From Synergistaceae bacterium UBA1037 (GTDB lineage: Bacteria > Synergistota > Synergistia > Synergistales > Synergistaceae), in assembly GCA_002316795.1 (NCBI GenBank), contig DCEE01000061.1, forward strand, positions 1 to 10,522: a stretch of 10,522 nt of DNA, written 5' to 3'. The position numbers and the translations under genes were made by a program. The notes below the pieces were generated by a model. That model made no database searches. It saw nothing but the letters and a program-made list of their open reading frames with translations, and had not been told where the DNA came from. This document shows, in pieces, positions 1 to 7,066 of the stretch. How positions within the stretch are numbered: position 1 is the stretch's first letter; each line of letters opens with the position of its first letter.

Positions 1-312
1 CTCTCTGCCGTTTTCTTCACCTGCTGAATAGATGCCGCCTGAGGGGCATTTCACTTCGTTGTTGCTTATGGTGTCCTTGTATTTGTCGTCGATGAAGCTC
101 TGCAGTGTGTAATTCTCTTTGTTGAGTCCGTTTGAAAATCTGTATGCATCAAGGGCCAGCATTATAGTGGCCCTGTTTCCGCCGCATGCCTTTTCTCTGA
201 CCATATCGTCAGAGGGGCCGACAACCAGATATAAAATTCCCGCCAGGATCCCTATTATTATGACTACGATCAGCAGCTCGACCAATGAAAATCCTTTGTC
301 TATTTTTCTCAT
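1..312 (-). CDS. Type IV pilin-like / pseudopilin, 3' end outside window
   Basis: The visible 104 codons begin with a class III (prepilin) signal: a short basic leader MRKIDKG, then FSLVELL and a hydrophobic stretch to about residue 30. Prepilin peptidase would cut between Gly7 and Phe8, and Glu12 is the conserved +5 glutamate of the mature protein. The rest is a soluble domain with cysteines at about 43 and 89, which could form a disulfide as in many pilins. The ATG at 312 follows a G-rich ribosome site (AGGGGG, about 6 bases away). No assembly ATPase, platform protein or peptidase gene is visible, so I cannot tell a structural pilin from a type II secretion pseudopilin. It lies downstream of kbl on the same strand but has a promoter of its own, so a link to threonine catabolism is unlikely. 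The gene runs off the left edge. Confidence 0.88.
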   Translation of the reverse strand, partial: MRKIDKGFSLVELLIVVIIIGILAGILYLVVGPSDDMVREKACGGNRATIMLALDAYRFSNGLNKENYTLQSFIDDKYKDTISNNEVKCPSGGIYSAGEENGRE

Positions 313-342
313 GCTGTTCCCCCTGCCGAATATGATCACTCT

Positions 343-371
343 ATTATAGTATCTCTTTAGCATAATGTGCA
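343..371 (-). promoter_or_regulatory. Predicted sigma-70 promoter for the pilin-like gene
   Basis: Reading the minus strand, a perfect -10 TATAAT (343-348) lies 17 bases from TGCACA (366-371), which matches 4 of 6 positions of the -35 consensus. It falls in the 90-base gap between the kbl stop and the pilin start, about 30 bases upstream of the ATG. No strong terminator separates kbl from this gene, so read-through is also possible. Confidence 0.55.
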
Positions 372-402
372 GCAATAAAGTGCCGGGATTTTAAGATCTG
401 GG

Positions 403-1584
403 TCATATGGCCATCTCGATCTTGACTTCGCTGAAAGCGTCTATTGCCGCGTCAAGGTCCTCTTTCGTATGCCTTGCCGAGACCTGTGTCCTGATGCGGG
501 CTTTGCCCCTTGGCACGACAGGGAAAGAAAAGCCGGTAACGTAGACTCCTTTTTCAAGGAGCCTGGCCGAGAATTCAGTGGCTATCCTTGCATCATAGAG
601 CATGATGGGGACAATGGGATGTGTTCCAGGCAGCAGGTCGAAACCAAGGGCTTCCATCTTCTCCCTGAAGTATGAGGTGTTTTCATGTACCCTGTCCCTG
701 TATTCGGTTGTGTCCCCGAGCATTTTGATGACCTCAAGAGAGGCCCCTGCTATTGCCGGGGCAAGGGTGTTTGAGAAAAGATAGGGTCTGCTGCGTTGCC
801 TAAGGAGTTCAACGACCTCCTTCTTCGCGCTGACGTAGCCTCCGGACGCACCGCCGAGAGCCTTTCCGAGAGTGCCGGTCAGAATGTCCACCCTGCCCAT
901 TACCCCGCAGTATTCGTGGGTACCGCGCCCGGTCTTTCCCATGAATCCGACTGCATGGCTGTCGTCGACCGCAACAAGGGCGTCGAATTCGTCCGCAAGG
1001 CCGCAGATGGCCTTCAGGTTGGCGATGTAACCGTCCATTGAGAATACTCCGTCGGTCACGATCATTTTTATGCGGGCTTTCTTTGCTGCCTCAAGCTGTT
1101 TTCTGAGGTCCTCCATGTCGTTGTTTTTGTACCTGTATTTCGATGCTTTGCAGAGGCGGATGCCGTCGATTATGCTCGCGTGGTTCAGCTCATCGCTTAT
1201 AACTGCGTCATTTTCTCCCAGGAGGGGTTCAAAGAGTCCCCCATTTGCATCGAAGCAGGAGGAATAGAGGATGGTATCCTCCATTCCCAAAAAATCGCTT
1301 ATCGCAGATTCGAGATCCTTGTGGATCTTCTGCGTTCCGCAGATGAAACGGACAGAGGCAAGGCCGTAACCCCACCTGTCATAGGCCTCCTTTGCCGCCC
1401 TGATGACCCTGGGGGAGTCGGCAAGCCCTAGATAGTTGTTGGCGCACATGTTTATCACGCCGAAGTTTGATGTTGTGTCGATTATGTCCCTCTGAGGAGT
1501 CGTGATGATCCTCTCTGACTTGTAGAGGCCCTGCTCTTTTATCTCTTCGATCGTTTTGATTATGGACCTAATGGCGCTCTTCAT
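403..1584 (-). CDS. kbl: Glycine C-acetyltransferase (2-amino-3-ketobutyrate CoA ligase)
   Basis: This is a PLP enzyme of the alpha-oxoamine synthase family. It cleaves 2-amino-3-ketobutyrate with CoA to glycine and acetyl-CoA, the second step of threonine degradation, in the cytosol. The 393 residues match the usual length of about 400. Visible motifs are NNYLGL (49-54), the SVRFICGTQ segment (77-85), [10 protein letters not shown] (134-143), [10 protein letters not shown] with the PLP-ring aspartate at 208 (207-216), and [10 protein letters not shown] (236-245) with the Schiff-base lysine at 241. Related family members (8-amino-7-oxononanoate, serine palmitoyl and 5-aminolevulinate synthases) share this fold, but the tdh gene just upstream makes Kbl the clear choice. 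Start: ATG preceded by a GGGGGG ribosome site 8-9 bases away. It is the second gene of a tdh-kbl operon with a 20-base gap. Confidence 0.97.
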   Translation of the reverse strand: MKSAIRSIIKTIEEIKEQGLYKSERIITTPQRDIIDTTSNFGVINMCANNYLGLADSPRVIRAAKEAYDRWGYGLASVRFICGTQKIHKDLESAISDFLGMEDTILYSSCFDANGGLFEPLLGENDAVISDELNHASIIDGIRLCKASKYRYKNNDMEDLRKQLEAAKKARIKMIVTDGVFSMDGYIANLKAICGLADEFDALVAVDDSHAVGFMGKTGRGTHEYCGVMGRVDILTGTLGKALGGASGGYVSAKKEVVELLRQRSRPYLFSNTLAPAIAGASLEVIKMLGDTTEYRDRVHENTSYFREKMEALGFDLLPGTHPIVPIMLYDARIATEFSARLLEKGVYVTGFSFPVVPRGKARIRTQVSARHTKEDLDAAIDAFSEVKIEMAI

Positions 1585-1604
1585 TTATTTCATCCCCCCG
1601 GTCT

Positions 1605-2648
1605 TCAAACGTTTTGCCAGTCGAGAACTACTTTGCCCGATCCGCCGCTGTTCATCGCCCTGAAGCCCTCTTCGAAATCCCTGACATCGAACCTGTGAGT
1701 TATTACTTTGCTGATGTCAAGGCCGCTCTGGAGCATGGTGGTCATCTTGTACCATGTCTCATACATCTGGCGTCCGTATATGCCCTTGAGCGTCAGTCCG
1801 TGAAAGATGACCTTGTCCCAGTCGATGACCGTTCCGGGTTCGAGGAGGCCGAGAAGAGCTATCCTTCCGCCGTTGAACATGTGGTCGACCATGTCCGAGA
1901 AGGCTTTCGGGCTTCCCGACATCTCAAGCCCCACGTCGAAGCCCTCGCGGATCTTCAGCTCCGCGAAGATATCCCTCAGCTTCTCCCTCTTTACGTTGAC
2001 GGTACGGGTCGCGCCCATCTCTTTGGCAAGAGAGAGCCTGTAGTCGTTAAGGTCGGTCACGACTACGTTCCTGGCACCGACATGCCTGCATATCGCGGCT
2101 GCCATCATGCCTATCGGGCCGGCGCCCGTGATGAGGACGTCCTCCCCGATAAGGTCGAACTGAAGGGCTGTATGGGTCGCGTTTCCGAGCGGGTCGAAGC
2201 AGGATACTATGTCGTCGGGTATTTCGGGTGCGCACCTCCAGACGTTGGTCTTAGGTATCGAAAGGTACTGTGCGAAAGCACCGTCCCTGTTGACCCCTAC
2301 ACCGACCGTGTTGGGACAGTTGTGCCTCCTTCCAGCCAGGCAGTTCCTGCAGGTGCCGCATACGATGTGTCCCTCTCCGGAGACCCTCTCGCCGATCTCC
2401 CAGCCCCGGACGTGGCTGCCGGTCTGCGCTATTTCCCCGACGAACTCATGGCCGATGGTCATCGGGGTCTTTATTGTCTTCTGTGACCATTCGTTCCAGT
2501 TGTAGATGTGAAGATCGGTGCCGCATATCGAAGTCTTCTTTATCTTTATCAGAACGTCATCCGGTCCGACTTCGGGAACATCGACCTCACGCATCCACAG
2601 TCCGGGTTCCGGCTTTTCCTTGACCAGAGCAAGCATCTTTTTTGACAT
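1605..2648 (-). CDS. tdh: L-threonine 3-dehydrogenase
   Basis: This zinc-dependent medium-chain dehydrogenase oxidises L-threonine with NAD+ to 2-amino-3-ketobutyrate, which is passed to Kbl encoded next. Its 347 residues compare with 341 in E. coli, and stretches such as HIYNW and SGEGHI resemble the E. coli enzyme as I recall it. Catalytic zinc residues are Cys42 with His67-Glu68 (GHE). The structural zinc uses Cys97, Cys100, Cys103 and Cys111. The NAD-binding Rossmann motif GAGPIG is at 175-180, with the adenosine-ribose aspartate at 199. A later motif, IKGIYGR-like, reads LKGIYGR here. The first ATG (2648) is chosen because a GGGAG ribosome site lies about 9 bases upstream; the ATG four codons in lacks one. 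First gene of the tdh-kbl operon; the order is the reverse of kbl-tdh in E. coli. Confidence 0.97.
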   Translation of the reverse strand: MSKKMLALVKEKPEPGLWMREVDVPEVGPDDVLIKIKKTSICGTDLHIYNWNEWSQKTIKTPMTIGHEFVGEIAQTGSHVRGWEIGERVSGEGHIVCGTCRNCLAGRRHNCPNTVGVGVNRDGAFAQYLSIPKTNVWRCAPEIPDDIVSCFDPLGNATHTALQFDLIGEDVLITGAGPIGMMAAAICRHVGARNVVVTDLNDYRLSLAKEMGATRTVNVKREKLRDIFAELKIREGFDVGLEMSGSPKAFSDMVDHMFNGGRIALLGLLEPGTVIDWDKVIFHGLTLKGIYGRQMYETWYKMTTMLQSGLDISKVITHRFDVRDFEEGFRAMNSGGSGKVVLDWQNV

Positions 2649-2671
2649 GATCTCACACTCCCGAAGAGATT

Positions 2672-2701
2672 TTTATGATGACTTTTGTACATGTTTATCA
2701 A
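2672..2701 (-). promoter_or_regulatory. Possible sigma-70 promoter for tdh-kbl
   Basis: On the minus strand TTGATA (2696-2701, 5 of 6 to -35 consensus) is followed after 18 bases by CATAAA (2672-2677, 4 of 6 to -10). It lies just upstream of the tdh ribosome site, leaving a leader of about 20 bases. The -10 is only moderate, so this is a weak to medium call. Confidence 0.4.
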
Positions 2702-2739
2702 CAAAGAGCCAATGGTTCTAAAATATTGAAGTCACAGGA

Positions 2740-2762
2740 TTCCCGAGAAGGGCATTCGGGAA
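2740..2762. repeat. Perfect 7-bp inverted repeat upstream of the tdh promoter
   Basis: TTCCCGA (2740-2746) and TCGGGAA (2756-2762) are exact inverted repeats separated by 9 bases. No T-run follows on either strand, so it is not a standard terminator. It sits about 40 bases upstream of the proposed tdh -35, where an activator or repressor site would be expected. The function is not known. Confidence 0.45.
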
Positions 2763-2787
2763 AGACGGTGGGGAAGTTGAACCGATG

Positions 2788-2824
2788 AAAATTAATGGGG
2801 CAGATACTATTTTACCCCTTTAAT
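2788..2824 (-). terminator. Probable Rho-independent terminator of the 4Fe-4S protein gene
   Basis: On the minus strand, about 28 bases after the stop of the 4Fe-4S gene, ATTAAAGGGG (2815-2824) pairs with CCCCATTAAT (2791-2800). That is 9 of 10 pairs around a 14-base loop, and it runs directly into TTTT. The stem is partly A/T and the T-run short, so efficiency is uncertain. It separates this gene from the tdh-kbl operon. Confidence 0.5.
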
Positions 2825-2851
2825 GAGTTTGATGCTTGATCATCCTTTATC

Positions 2852-4126
2852 TCAGGTCCTGTTTTGTCCGTGTTTTGTGATGAGAGCCTCAATATAGCGT
2901 GACTTCAGCTGGGCCTGCGCCAGGCTTCTCTTAAGCCCGGGCATCCTGAGTATGCTTCCGAGTATGCCGGCAAGGAGCCTGTGGCTGAAGAGGACCTTGT
3001 TGTCGAAGATGAGTTCCTGCAGGAGGCCTCTCTCGGTCGCCATCACGACCACCCTGTGGGCGGTGTCCAGCGGTGTTATCAGCCTGTTCGGGCGCGGTTC
3101 GAAGATCAGGGCCCCCGACGGGCAGTGTCTGAGGCAGACTCCGCAGCCGATGCATTTCTTTTCGTCAATCACGGCTTTTTTTTCCTGACCTTCGCCGGTC
3201 ATCTCTATAGCGTTGACGGGGCAGATCTTTTCACACTTTCCGCACCCTATGCACTTTTCCTTATCTGCTTTTGTGATGAAGTTTGAGCAGATCGTCTGGG
3301 CGACCCCGAAGCGCCTTATCGCCAGAAGAGCCTCACAGCAGCATGAACAGCAGTTGCAAATGAAATTGACGTTCCTGCGTACGTTCTCGCCGAACTGGAC
3401 CAGGTCATGTTCGTACGCCTGCTGCAGGAGGTCTTTGCATTCCGGGGCGCCGACCTGCCTTGCGTGTCCGTGTTTGATGAGAGTGGCCGCCGTTGTGTTG
3501 AAGGTCATGCATATGTCCATCGGGGCATCGCAGACAGTCCCGTTGTGCAAGGCCTTGTGCCTGCAGTAGCACATGCTTATCCCGATGTGCGAGGCTGTCT
3601 CTATCACGTTTGTCGCCCGTTCGTAGTCAAGTACGTGGAGTGCGTATTCGTCGGGTATCTGCGGTTCCTGGGGGAAGACCCTCCCCATCTGTGTCTCGCC
3701 GCTGCAGACCAGGTCTTTCATGAAGTCTTCCTCCACTGATATGTACTGGTGGAAGAGTTCACTCAGGGTCTTCTGGTCGATGTCCTCTCTGACCCTCATA
3801 AGTGAGAACTCGAAGAAGCCAGCCATCGGGGGCGGGACAGCGTATATCTGCTCCCCGTTCTGTTCGATGTCCACAAGTATGGCTCTCCCGGCGAGTTCGT
3901 CAAGGACCTTTTGCGCCTCGGTTTCAGAAAGCCTCCAAATATCGGCCGCCTGTTTTGCCCTGAACGGTTTTATCGGAAGCTGGGCCATCAGGCCTGCCTC
4001 CTTTTCCGTCATAAGGATCCTGAGTATGTCAAAAAGGAGTTTTGAAGCCGGAGCACCCTGGGGGAACCTGTTCAGCCTCTCTGTGAGCCTTGAGTAAGGA
4101 GATCCGTGGGTGTGGTTGTGAGCCAT
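2852..4126 (-). CDS. Cysteine-rich 4Fe-4S dicluster protein with N-terminal helical domain
   Basis: This is a predicted cytosolic electron carrier or redox partner; its substrate and partner are unknown. Positions below count from the ATG at 4132, so subtract 2 for the start chosen here. Residues about 15-105 form a mostly helical, winged-helix-like domain. A middle domain has Cys188-x-Cys190-x10-Cys201-x6-Cys208 (the CYCRH and DICMTF region). Next is the dense cluster C-x-CC-x-CCC at 259-266. Two classical ferredoxin motifs follow: Cys294/297/300/304 and Cys327/330/333/337, each ending in CP, enough for two [4Fe-4S] clusters. The C-terminal 75 residues are basic and helical. No membrane span or signal peptide is seen. 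Similar proteins occur in anaerobes and sulfate reducers, annotated only as 4Fe-4S binding proteins. Its neighbours are amino-acid catabolic genes, but it has its own terminator and probable promoter. Confidence 0.85.
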   Translation of the reverse strand: MAHNHTHGSPYSRLTERLNRFPQGAPASKLLFDILRILMTEKEAGLMAQLPIKPFRAKQAADIWRLSETEAQKVLDELAGRAILVDIEQNGEQIYAVPPPMAGFFEFSLMRVREDIDQKTLSELFHQYISVEEDFMKDLVCSGETQMGRVFPQEPQIPDEYALHVLDYERATNVIETASHIGISMCYCRHKALHNGTVCDAPMDICMTFNTTAATLIKHGHARQVGAPECKDLLQQAYEHDLVQFGENVRRNVNFICNCCSCCCEALLAIRRFGVAQTICSNFITKADKEKCIGCGKCEKICPVNAIEMTGEGQEKKAVIDEKKCIGCGVCLRHCPSGALIFEPRPNRLITPLDTAHRVVVMATERGLLQELIFDNKVLFSHRLLAGILGSILRMPGLKRSLAQAQLKSRYIEALITKHGQNRT

Positions 4127-4132
4127 TTTCAT

Positions 4133-4138
4133 ACCTCC
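4133..4138 (-). promoter_or_regulatory. Ribosome site that decides the start of the 4Fe-4S gene
   Basis: GGAGGT on the minus strand directly abuts the ATG at 4132 (no spacer) but stands 6 bases from the in-frame ATG at 4126. Initiation at 4126 is therefore strongly preferred, which removes two residues from the longest reading frame. Confidence 0.75.
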
Positions 4139-4180
4139 GCGGCGCCTTGAAGATAAGTCTATCGTTCCGGTACAGTATTG

Positions 4181-4186
4181 ATTATA
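4181..4186 (-). promoter_or_regulatory. -10 element (TATAAT) upstream of the 4Fe-4S gene
   Basis: A perfect TATAAT on the minus strand lies about 55 bases upstream of the 4Fe-4S start. At the expected -35 spacing there is only the G/C arm of the hairpin at 4194-4229, with no match to TTGACA. Either the promoter needs an activator bound to that palindrome, or the match is chance in an A/T-rich stretch. Confidence 0.35.
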
Positions 4187-4190
4187 CCTC

Positions 4191-4246
4191 TTAAAGCAGA
4201 AACAGGGGCATATACCCCTGTTTCTGCTTAATTTGATCTGCTTTAA
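4191..4246 (-). repeat. Three-part repeat with two mutually exclusive pairings
   Basis: The ten bases TTAAAGCAGA at 4191-4200 are an exact inverted repeat of TCTGCTTTAA at 4237-4246. They also form the outer part of the long hairpin with 4215-4229. In a minus-strand transcript the segment copied from 4191-4200 could pair with either of the two upstream copies. This is the layout of an attenuator or of a duplicated protein-binding site. Confidence 0.5.
4194..4229 (-). terminator. Strong 15-bp perfect hairpin after the EIIC gene, likely terminator
   Basis: The 15-base arms 4194-4208 and 4215-4229 (AAGCAGAAACAGGGG and its complement) pair perfectly around the 6-base loop CATATA. It lies about 55 bases after the stop of the EIIC gene and upstream of the 4Fe-4S gene. 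On the minus strand only TTTAA follows, a weak T-run, so termination is plausible but not certain. As a near-palindrome it could also be a protein-binding site. Confidence 0.5.
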
Positions 4247-4284
4247 ACGACTTTAGCCTCATAAAACGGTGCAAAAGTCCGGGA

Positions 4285-5313
4285 TCACAGGTCGAGCTTC
4301 ATGTCTCCCGGTTTTATAAGACCGATCTTCCTCATTATCTCGGCGATGGCAAGAGTCGTGACCGCAGGCAGAAGGAAGTGCATCAGCCCTATCTGCATAA
4401 GTATTGCGGGGCTGCTTCCCATCGCGTCTATGGCACCGAACTGGCCTACAAAACCGCTTGTACCCATTCCCGCGCCAGAGGGGATGTTCTCCATTTTGAA
4501 GACAAGGGTAGATATGGGGCCGAGTATGACGCTGGCAAGCGTCGGGGGGATCCATATCTGGGGGTGTCTCACTATGTTGGGCATCTGGAGCATGGAGGTG
4601 CCGATCCCCTGCGACAGAAGTCCTGCCAGTCCGTTCTCCCTGAAACTCATCACCGCGAACCCTATCATCTGAGTGGAGCATCCGACTGTCGCGGCACCTG
4701 CAGCGATGCCCGAAAGATTCAGAGCTACCGCTATAGCCGCGCTCGAGATCGGAAGCGTGAGTATCATGCCCATCAATGCGGAGACTATGGCTCCCATGGG
4801 CCCGGGCTGCAGCTCCGTCGCGTTCATGATGATGATCCCGAGTCCGGTCATCATTGCGCTGACCGTGGGCCCGGCGAGCTTTGCCACCGCCATCCCTGCG
4901 ATTATGGTGCCGGAAGGGGTCGCTATAATGTCGACTTTTGTCTCCTTGGATATCATCTTTCCGACCTCGGATGCCACGACTGCACCCAGGAATGCGCCCA
5001 CGGGGCCTCCCCACGTGTTGCCGGCGAAACCTACAGCGACACAGGAGAATACGACCATAGGAGGTGCTTTGAGGGCCTGTGCGATCGCTACGGCGATGGC
5101 TGCTCCGGTCATGGAGCTTGCAAGGCCTCCGAATTCCACCAGGATCGGGATCCCCGCTTTAGTTCCGATCGTTTTTAGGATCAGTCCGGTGATCAGTGAT
5201 GAAAACAGGCCGACGCCCATTGCGCCGAGAGCGTCAACAAAGTAGCGTCTGAAGGAGAACTCCACTCCCTTGCGTTCGAGAAATGCGGAGATTTTGTTAT
5301 TGCTCTTTCCCAA
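4285..5313 (-). CDS. PTS EIIC_2-family membrane protein (orphan, substrate unknown)
   Basis: A polytopic inner-membrane protein of 342 residues with roughly 8-10 hydrophobic segments and many Gly/Ala-rich helices. It resembles the stand-alone PTS EIIC type 2 family (Pfam PTS_EIIC_2), recognised from segments such as AGNTWGGPVGAFLG (97-110), ATPSGT (131-136), GCSTQMIGFAVMSFRENG (211-228), IWIPPTLAS (253-261) and GAGMGTSGFVGQ (280-291). No EIIA, EIIB or HPr gene is visible, so sugar phosphotransfer is not shown; these orphan proteins may be secondary transporters or regulators. The start is TTG (5313). No ATG or GTG lies between it and the upstream in-frame stop, and GAGGT stands 8 bases ahead. 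It is divergent from the serine dehydratase gene, which suggests but does not prove an amino-acid-related substrate. Confidence 0.8.
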   Translation of the reverse strand: MGKSNNKISAFLERKGVEFSFRRYFVDALGAMGVGLFSSLITGLILKTIGTKAGIPILVEFGGLASSMTGAAIAVAIAQALKAPPMVVFSCVAVGFAGNTWGGPVGAFLGAVVASEVGKMISKETKVDIIATPSGTIIAGMAVAKLAGPTVSAMMTGLGIIIMNATELQPGPMGAIVSALMGMILTLPISSAAIAVALNLSGIAAGAATVGCSTQMIGFAVMSFRENGLAGLLSQGIGTSMLQMPNIVRHPQIWIPPTLASVILGPISTLVFKMENIPSGAGMGTSGFVGQFGAIDAMGSSPAILMQIGLMHFLLPAVTTLAIAEIMRKIGLIKPGDMKLDL

Positions 5314-5363
5314 AAGACAGGACCTCTTTTCAGGTTAGTTTGTGAAAAACTCCATTGGGAAGC

Positions 5364-5392
5364 ATTGTAATGAAGTTCAACGGAATTAACAA
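5364..5392 (-). promoter_or_regulatory. Predicted sigma-70 promoter for the EIIC gene
   Basis: On the minus strand TTGTTA (5387-5392, 4 of 6) and TACAAT (5364-5369, 5 of 6) are 17 bases apart, about 50 bases ahead of the TTG start. The 173-base divergent region also serves the serine dehydratase gene. I found no convincing promoter for that gene on the plus strand. Confidence 0.5.
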
Positions 5393-5470
5393 CCCCGTTA
5401 TTTAAAATTAATGACAGCAGAGAGCGAATGTGATATTTTTACTGGAACCAGCGACAGAATAGAGAAATAT

Positions 5471-5477
5471 GGGGAGG
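5471..5477 (+). promoter_or_regulatory. Ribosome site that decides the serine dehydratase start
   Basis: GGGGAGG stands 9 bases before the ATG at 5487. The upstream in-frame ATG at 5469 overlaps this site and would have none of its own. The protein therefore begins MTTASILNN, which also fits the usual start of the family. Confidence 0.75.
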
Positions 5478-5486
5478 CAATGCAAG

Positions 5487-7025
5487 ATGACAACAGCCAG
5501 CATTCTGAACAACGTCATAGGTCCGGTAATGCCCGGAAGCTCAAGTTCGCACACAGCGGGCCCCTACCACATCGCAAAGATGTGCCGCAGCATGATGGGC
5601 GAGCTGCCGTCGGAGATATCATTCACCTTCGAACCGGCATCTTCGATAGCGGAGGTATATCACGAGCAGGGGAGCGACCTGGCCCTGATAATGGGTACCC
5701 TGGACCTTCCTCTGACCGACCCGCGGTTCAAGAAAGCGTTCGGCCTATTCCCGTCATTTGGTGCGGACATAAAGTTCATCATAAAAAGTTTTCCGGAGGC
5801 ATGCCATCCGAACAGCATAAAGGTCGAAGCAAAGCTTAAGGACGGATCGTCATTTTCTGCCGTTGCCGACTCGACCGGAGGCGGTGCACTACTCTTCCGC
5901 CGTCTGAACGGATGGGAGGTCGAAATGACGGGAGACGCCTACTATGTTTCTGTCGAAGTGCCCGCAGAGAGATCAGCAGCAGTCAGAGCGATGCTTGAAA
6001 AGTATGGCAGTGTTGAAGTGGGCGAAAAAGAGGGAAGGGCGATGCTGCTTCTCTCGGCATCCGCTCCCGCGGACCCCGGACTCATCGAAAAGATCCGCTC
6101 TGAAGAGAAACCTTTCAGCTGTCTCTGCGCCATCCCCGTCTTTTTCCCGGTCAGGGGAGAGAGGCTATTCACTTCGGGAGAAGAGATGGTGAAATATGCC
6201 GAAGAGAAGGGGCTTACGCTGGGAGAGGCCGCGCTTGAGTTCGAATCGGCCCTTCTGTGCATGCCCCCGGAGACTCTTGATGCCGAGATGGACAGGCGTC
6301 TTCAGGTAATGATAGATTCAGTAGTCCTCGGACTTTCGGACGAAAGCCCTCAGATGTTTCTCCTGGATCCCTCTGCAAGGAAGATAATGGATGCGGAGAG
6401 GGAAGGGAGGCTTGCCCTCGGAGGGATCCACACCAGGGCGGCTGCGCGCGCAATGGCGGCAATGCAGGTCAACAGCGGACAGGGAATAGTATGTGCGGCT
6501 CCGACGGGCGGGTCTGCAGGTGTCATCCCCGGGATCATGGTAACGATGCTTGAGGACATGAAGATCCCGCGCAAAGATGTCGTCCGCTCAATGTGGGCGG
6601 CCGGGGCAATAGGATGGGTCCTTGCAACGAGAGGCACTTTCGCTGCCGAAGTTTGCGGATGCCAGGTCGAAATAGGCGCGGCCGGCGCGATGGGGGCAGG
6701 TGCCGTGGTCGAGGCTGTCGGGGGTTCACCCCGTGATGCCGCGGATGCTGGGGCGATCATGTTCCAGAACGCTATGGGCCTTGTGTGCGATCTGGTACAG
6801 GCGATCGTGGAGATCCCCTGCCACACGAGAAACGGATCCTTCGCGTCCCAGGCATTCATCTGTGCCGATATGATACTGGGCGGTTATCACAACGCAGTCC
6901 ATATAGACGACACCGTAGACGCGGTCTACTCCTCGGGAAGGATGCTCCCCCTCGAACTTCGCTGCACATCGCTGGGCGGGATGGCGGTCACGCCGAGCGC
7001 CATTTCGATGCTCAGGAAGAGATAG
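5487..7025 (+). CDS. L-serine dehydratase, iron-sulfur type, fused beta-alpha chain
   Basis: This cytosolic enzyme converts L-serine to pyruvate and ammonia using a [4Fe-4S] cluster in place of PLP. In 512 residues the beta part comes first (GPVMPGSSSSHTAGP, 12-26) and the alpha part begins near 270. In the alpha part, ASGG-type binding loops appear as NSGQG (329-333) and APTGGSAG (338-345). Predicted cluster ligands are Cys392 (GCQVE), Cys434 (LVCDLV) and Cys445 (IPCHTRN). Their spacings of 42 and 11 equal those of the Legionella enzyme ligands 343/385/396, from memory. The cysteine at the very C-terminus of the Legionella type is absent; the chain ends TPSAISMLRKR. Residues about 145-222 form an alpha/beta region of unclear identity, perhaps a diverged ACT-like domain. 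The product is the sdaA/sdaB type of E. coli in function. It is a single-gene unit closed by a strong terminator. Confidence 0.95.
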   Translation: MTTASILNNVIGPVMPGSSSSHTAGPYHIAKMCRSMMGELPSEISFTFEPASSIAEVYHEQGSDLALIMGTLDLPLTDPRFKKAFGLFPSFGADIKFIIKSFPEACHPNSIKVEAKLKDGSSFSAVADSTGGGALLFRRLNGWEVEMTGDAYYVSVEVPAERSAAVRAMLEKYGSVEVGEKEGRAMLLLSASAPADPGLIEKIRSEEKPFSCLCAIPVFFPVRGERLFTSGEEMVKYAEEKGLTLGEAALEFESALLCMPPETLDAEMDRRLQVMIDSVVLGLSDESPQMFLLDPSARKIMDAEREGRLALGGIHTRAAARAMAAMQVNSGQGIVCAAPTGGSAGVIPGIMVTMLEDMKIPRKDVVRSMWAAGAIGWVLATRGTFAAEVCGCQVEIGAAGAMGAGAVVEAVGGSPRDAADAGAIMFQNAMGLVCDLVQAIVEIPCHTRNGSFASQAFICADMILGGYHNAVHIDDTVDAVYSSGRMLPLELRCTSLGGMAVTPSAISMLRKR

Positions 7026-7032
7026 CATAAAG

Positions 7033-7066
7033 CAGGGCCGCCCTTGCCGGGCGGCCCTGAATTTTT
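7033..7066 (+). terminator. Strong Rho-independent terminator of the serine dehydratase gene
   Basis: CAGGGCCGCCC (7033-7043) and its exact complement (7049-7059) form an 11-bp G/C-rich stem with a 5-base loop, followed by AATTTTT. It begins 8 bases after the stop codon. The T-run contains part of the stop codon of the convergent gene on the minus strand. In that direction only CTTTAT follows the stem, so it may also end the minus-strand operon, less efficiently. Confidence 0.93.

Noticed and set aside
119..349. 76-residue plus-strand frame at the left edge
   Set aside because: Antisense to the pilin-like gene, whose prepilin signal and ribosome site are convincing.
1614..2486. 290-residue open frame on the plus strand opposite tdh
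   Set aside because: It lies wholly antisense to a clear tdh gene, shows no family motif or ribosome site, and its openness follows from codon bias on the coding strand.
4167..4187. Imperfect palindrome GGTACA...TATACC near the 4Fe-4S gene -10
   Set aside because: Six of ten positions pair, within what is expected by chance near a TATAAT box.
4259..5014. 251-residue minus-strand frame overlapping the EIIC gene
   Set aside because: Same strand, other frame of a convincing membrane protein. The translation is rich in Arg, His and Asp without domain pattern.
4378..5178. 266-residue plus-strand frame opposite the EIIC gene
   Set aside because: Antisense shadow with irregular composition and no recognisable motif.
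5469..5486. Six-residue longer start of the serine dehydratase
   Set aside because: The ATG at 5469 overlaps the ribosome site that serves 5487 and has none of its own.
6350..6859. 169-residue minus-strand frame inside the serine dehydratase gene
   Set aside because: Antisense shadow; Ala/Pro/Thr-rich low-complexity translation over the conserved alpha domain.
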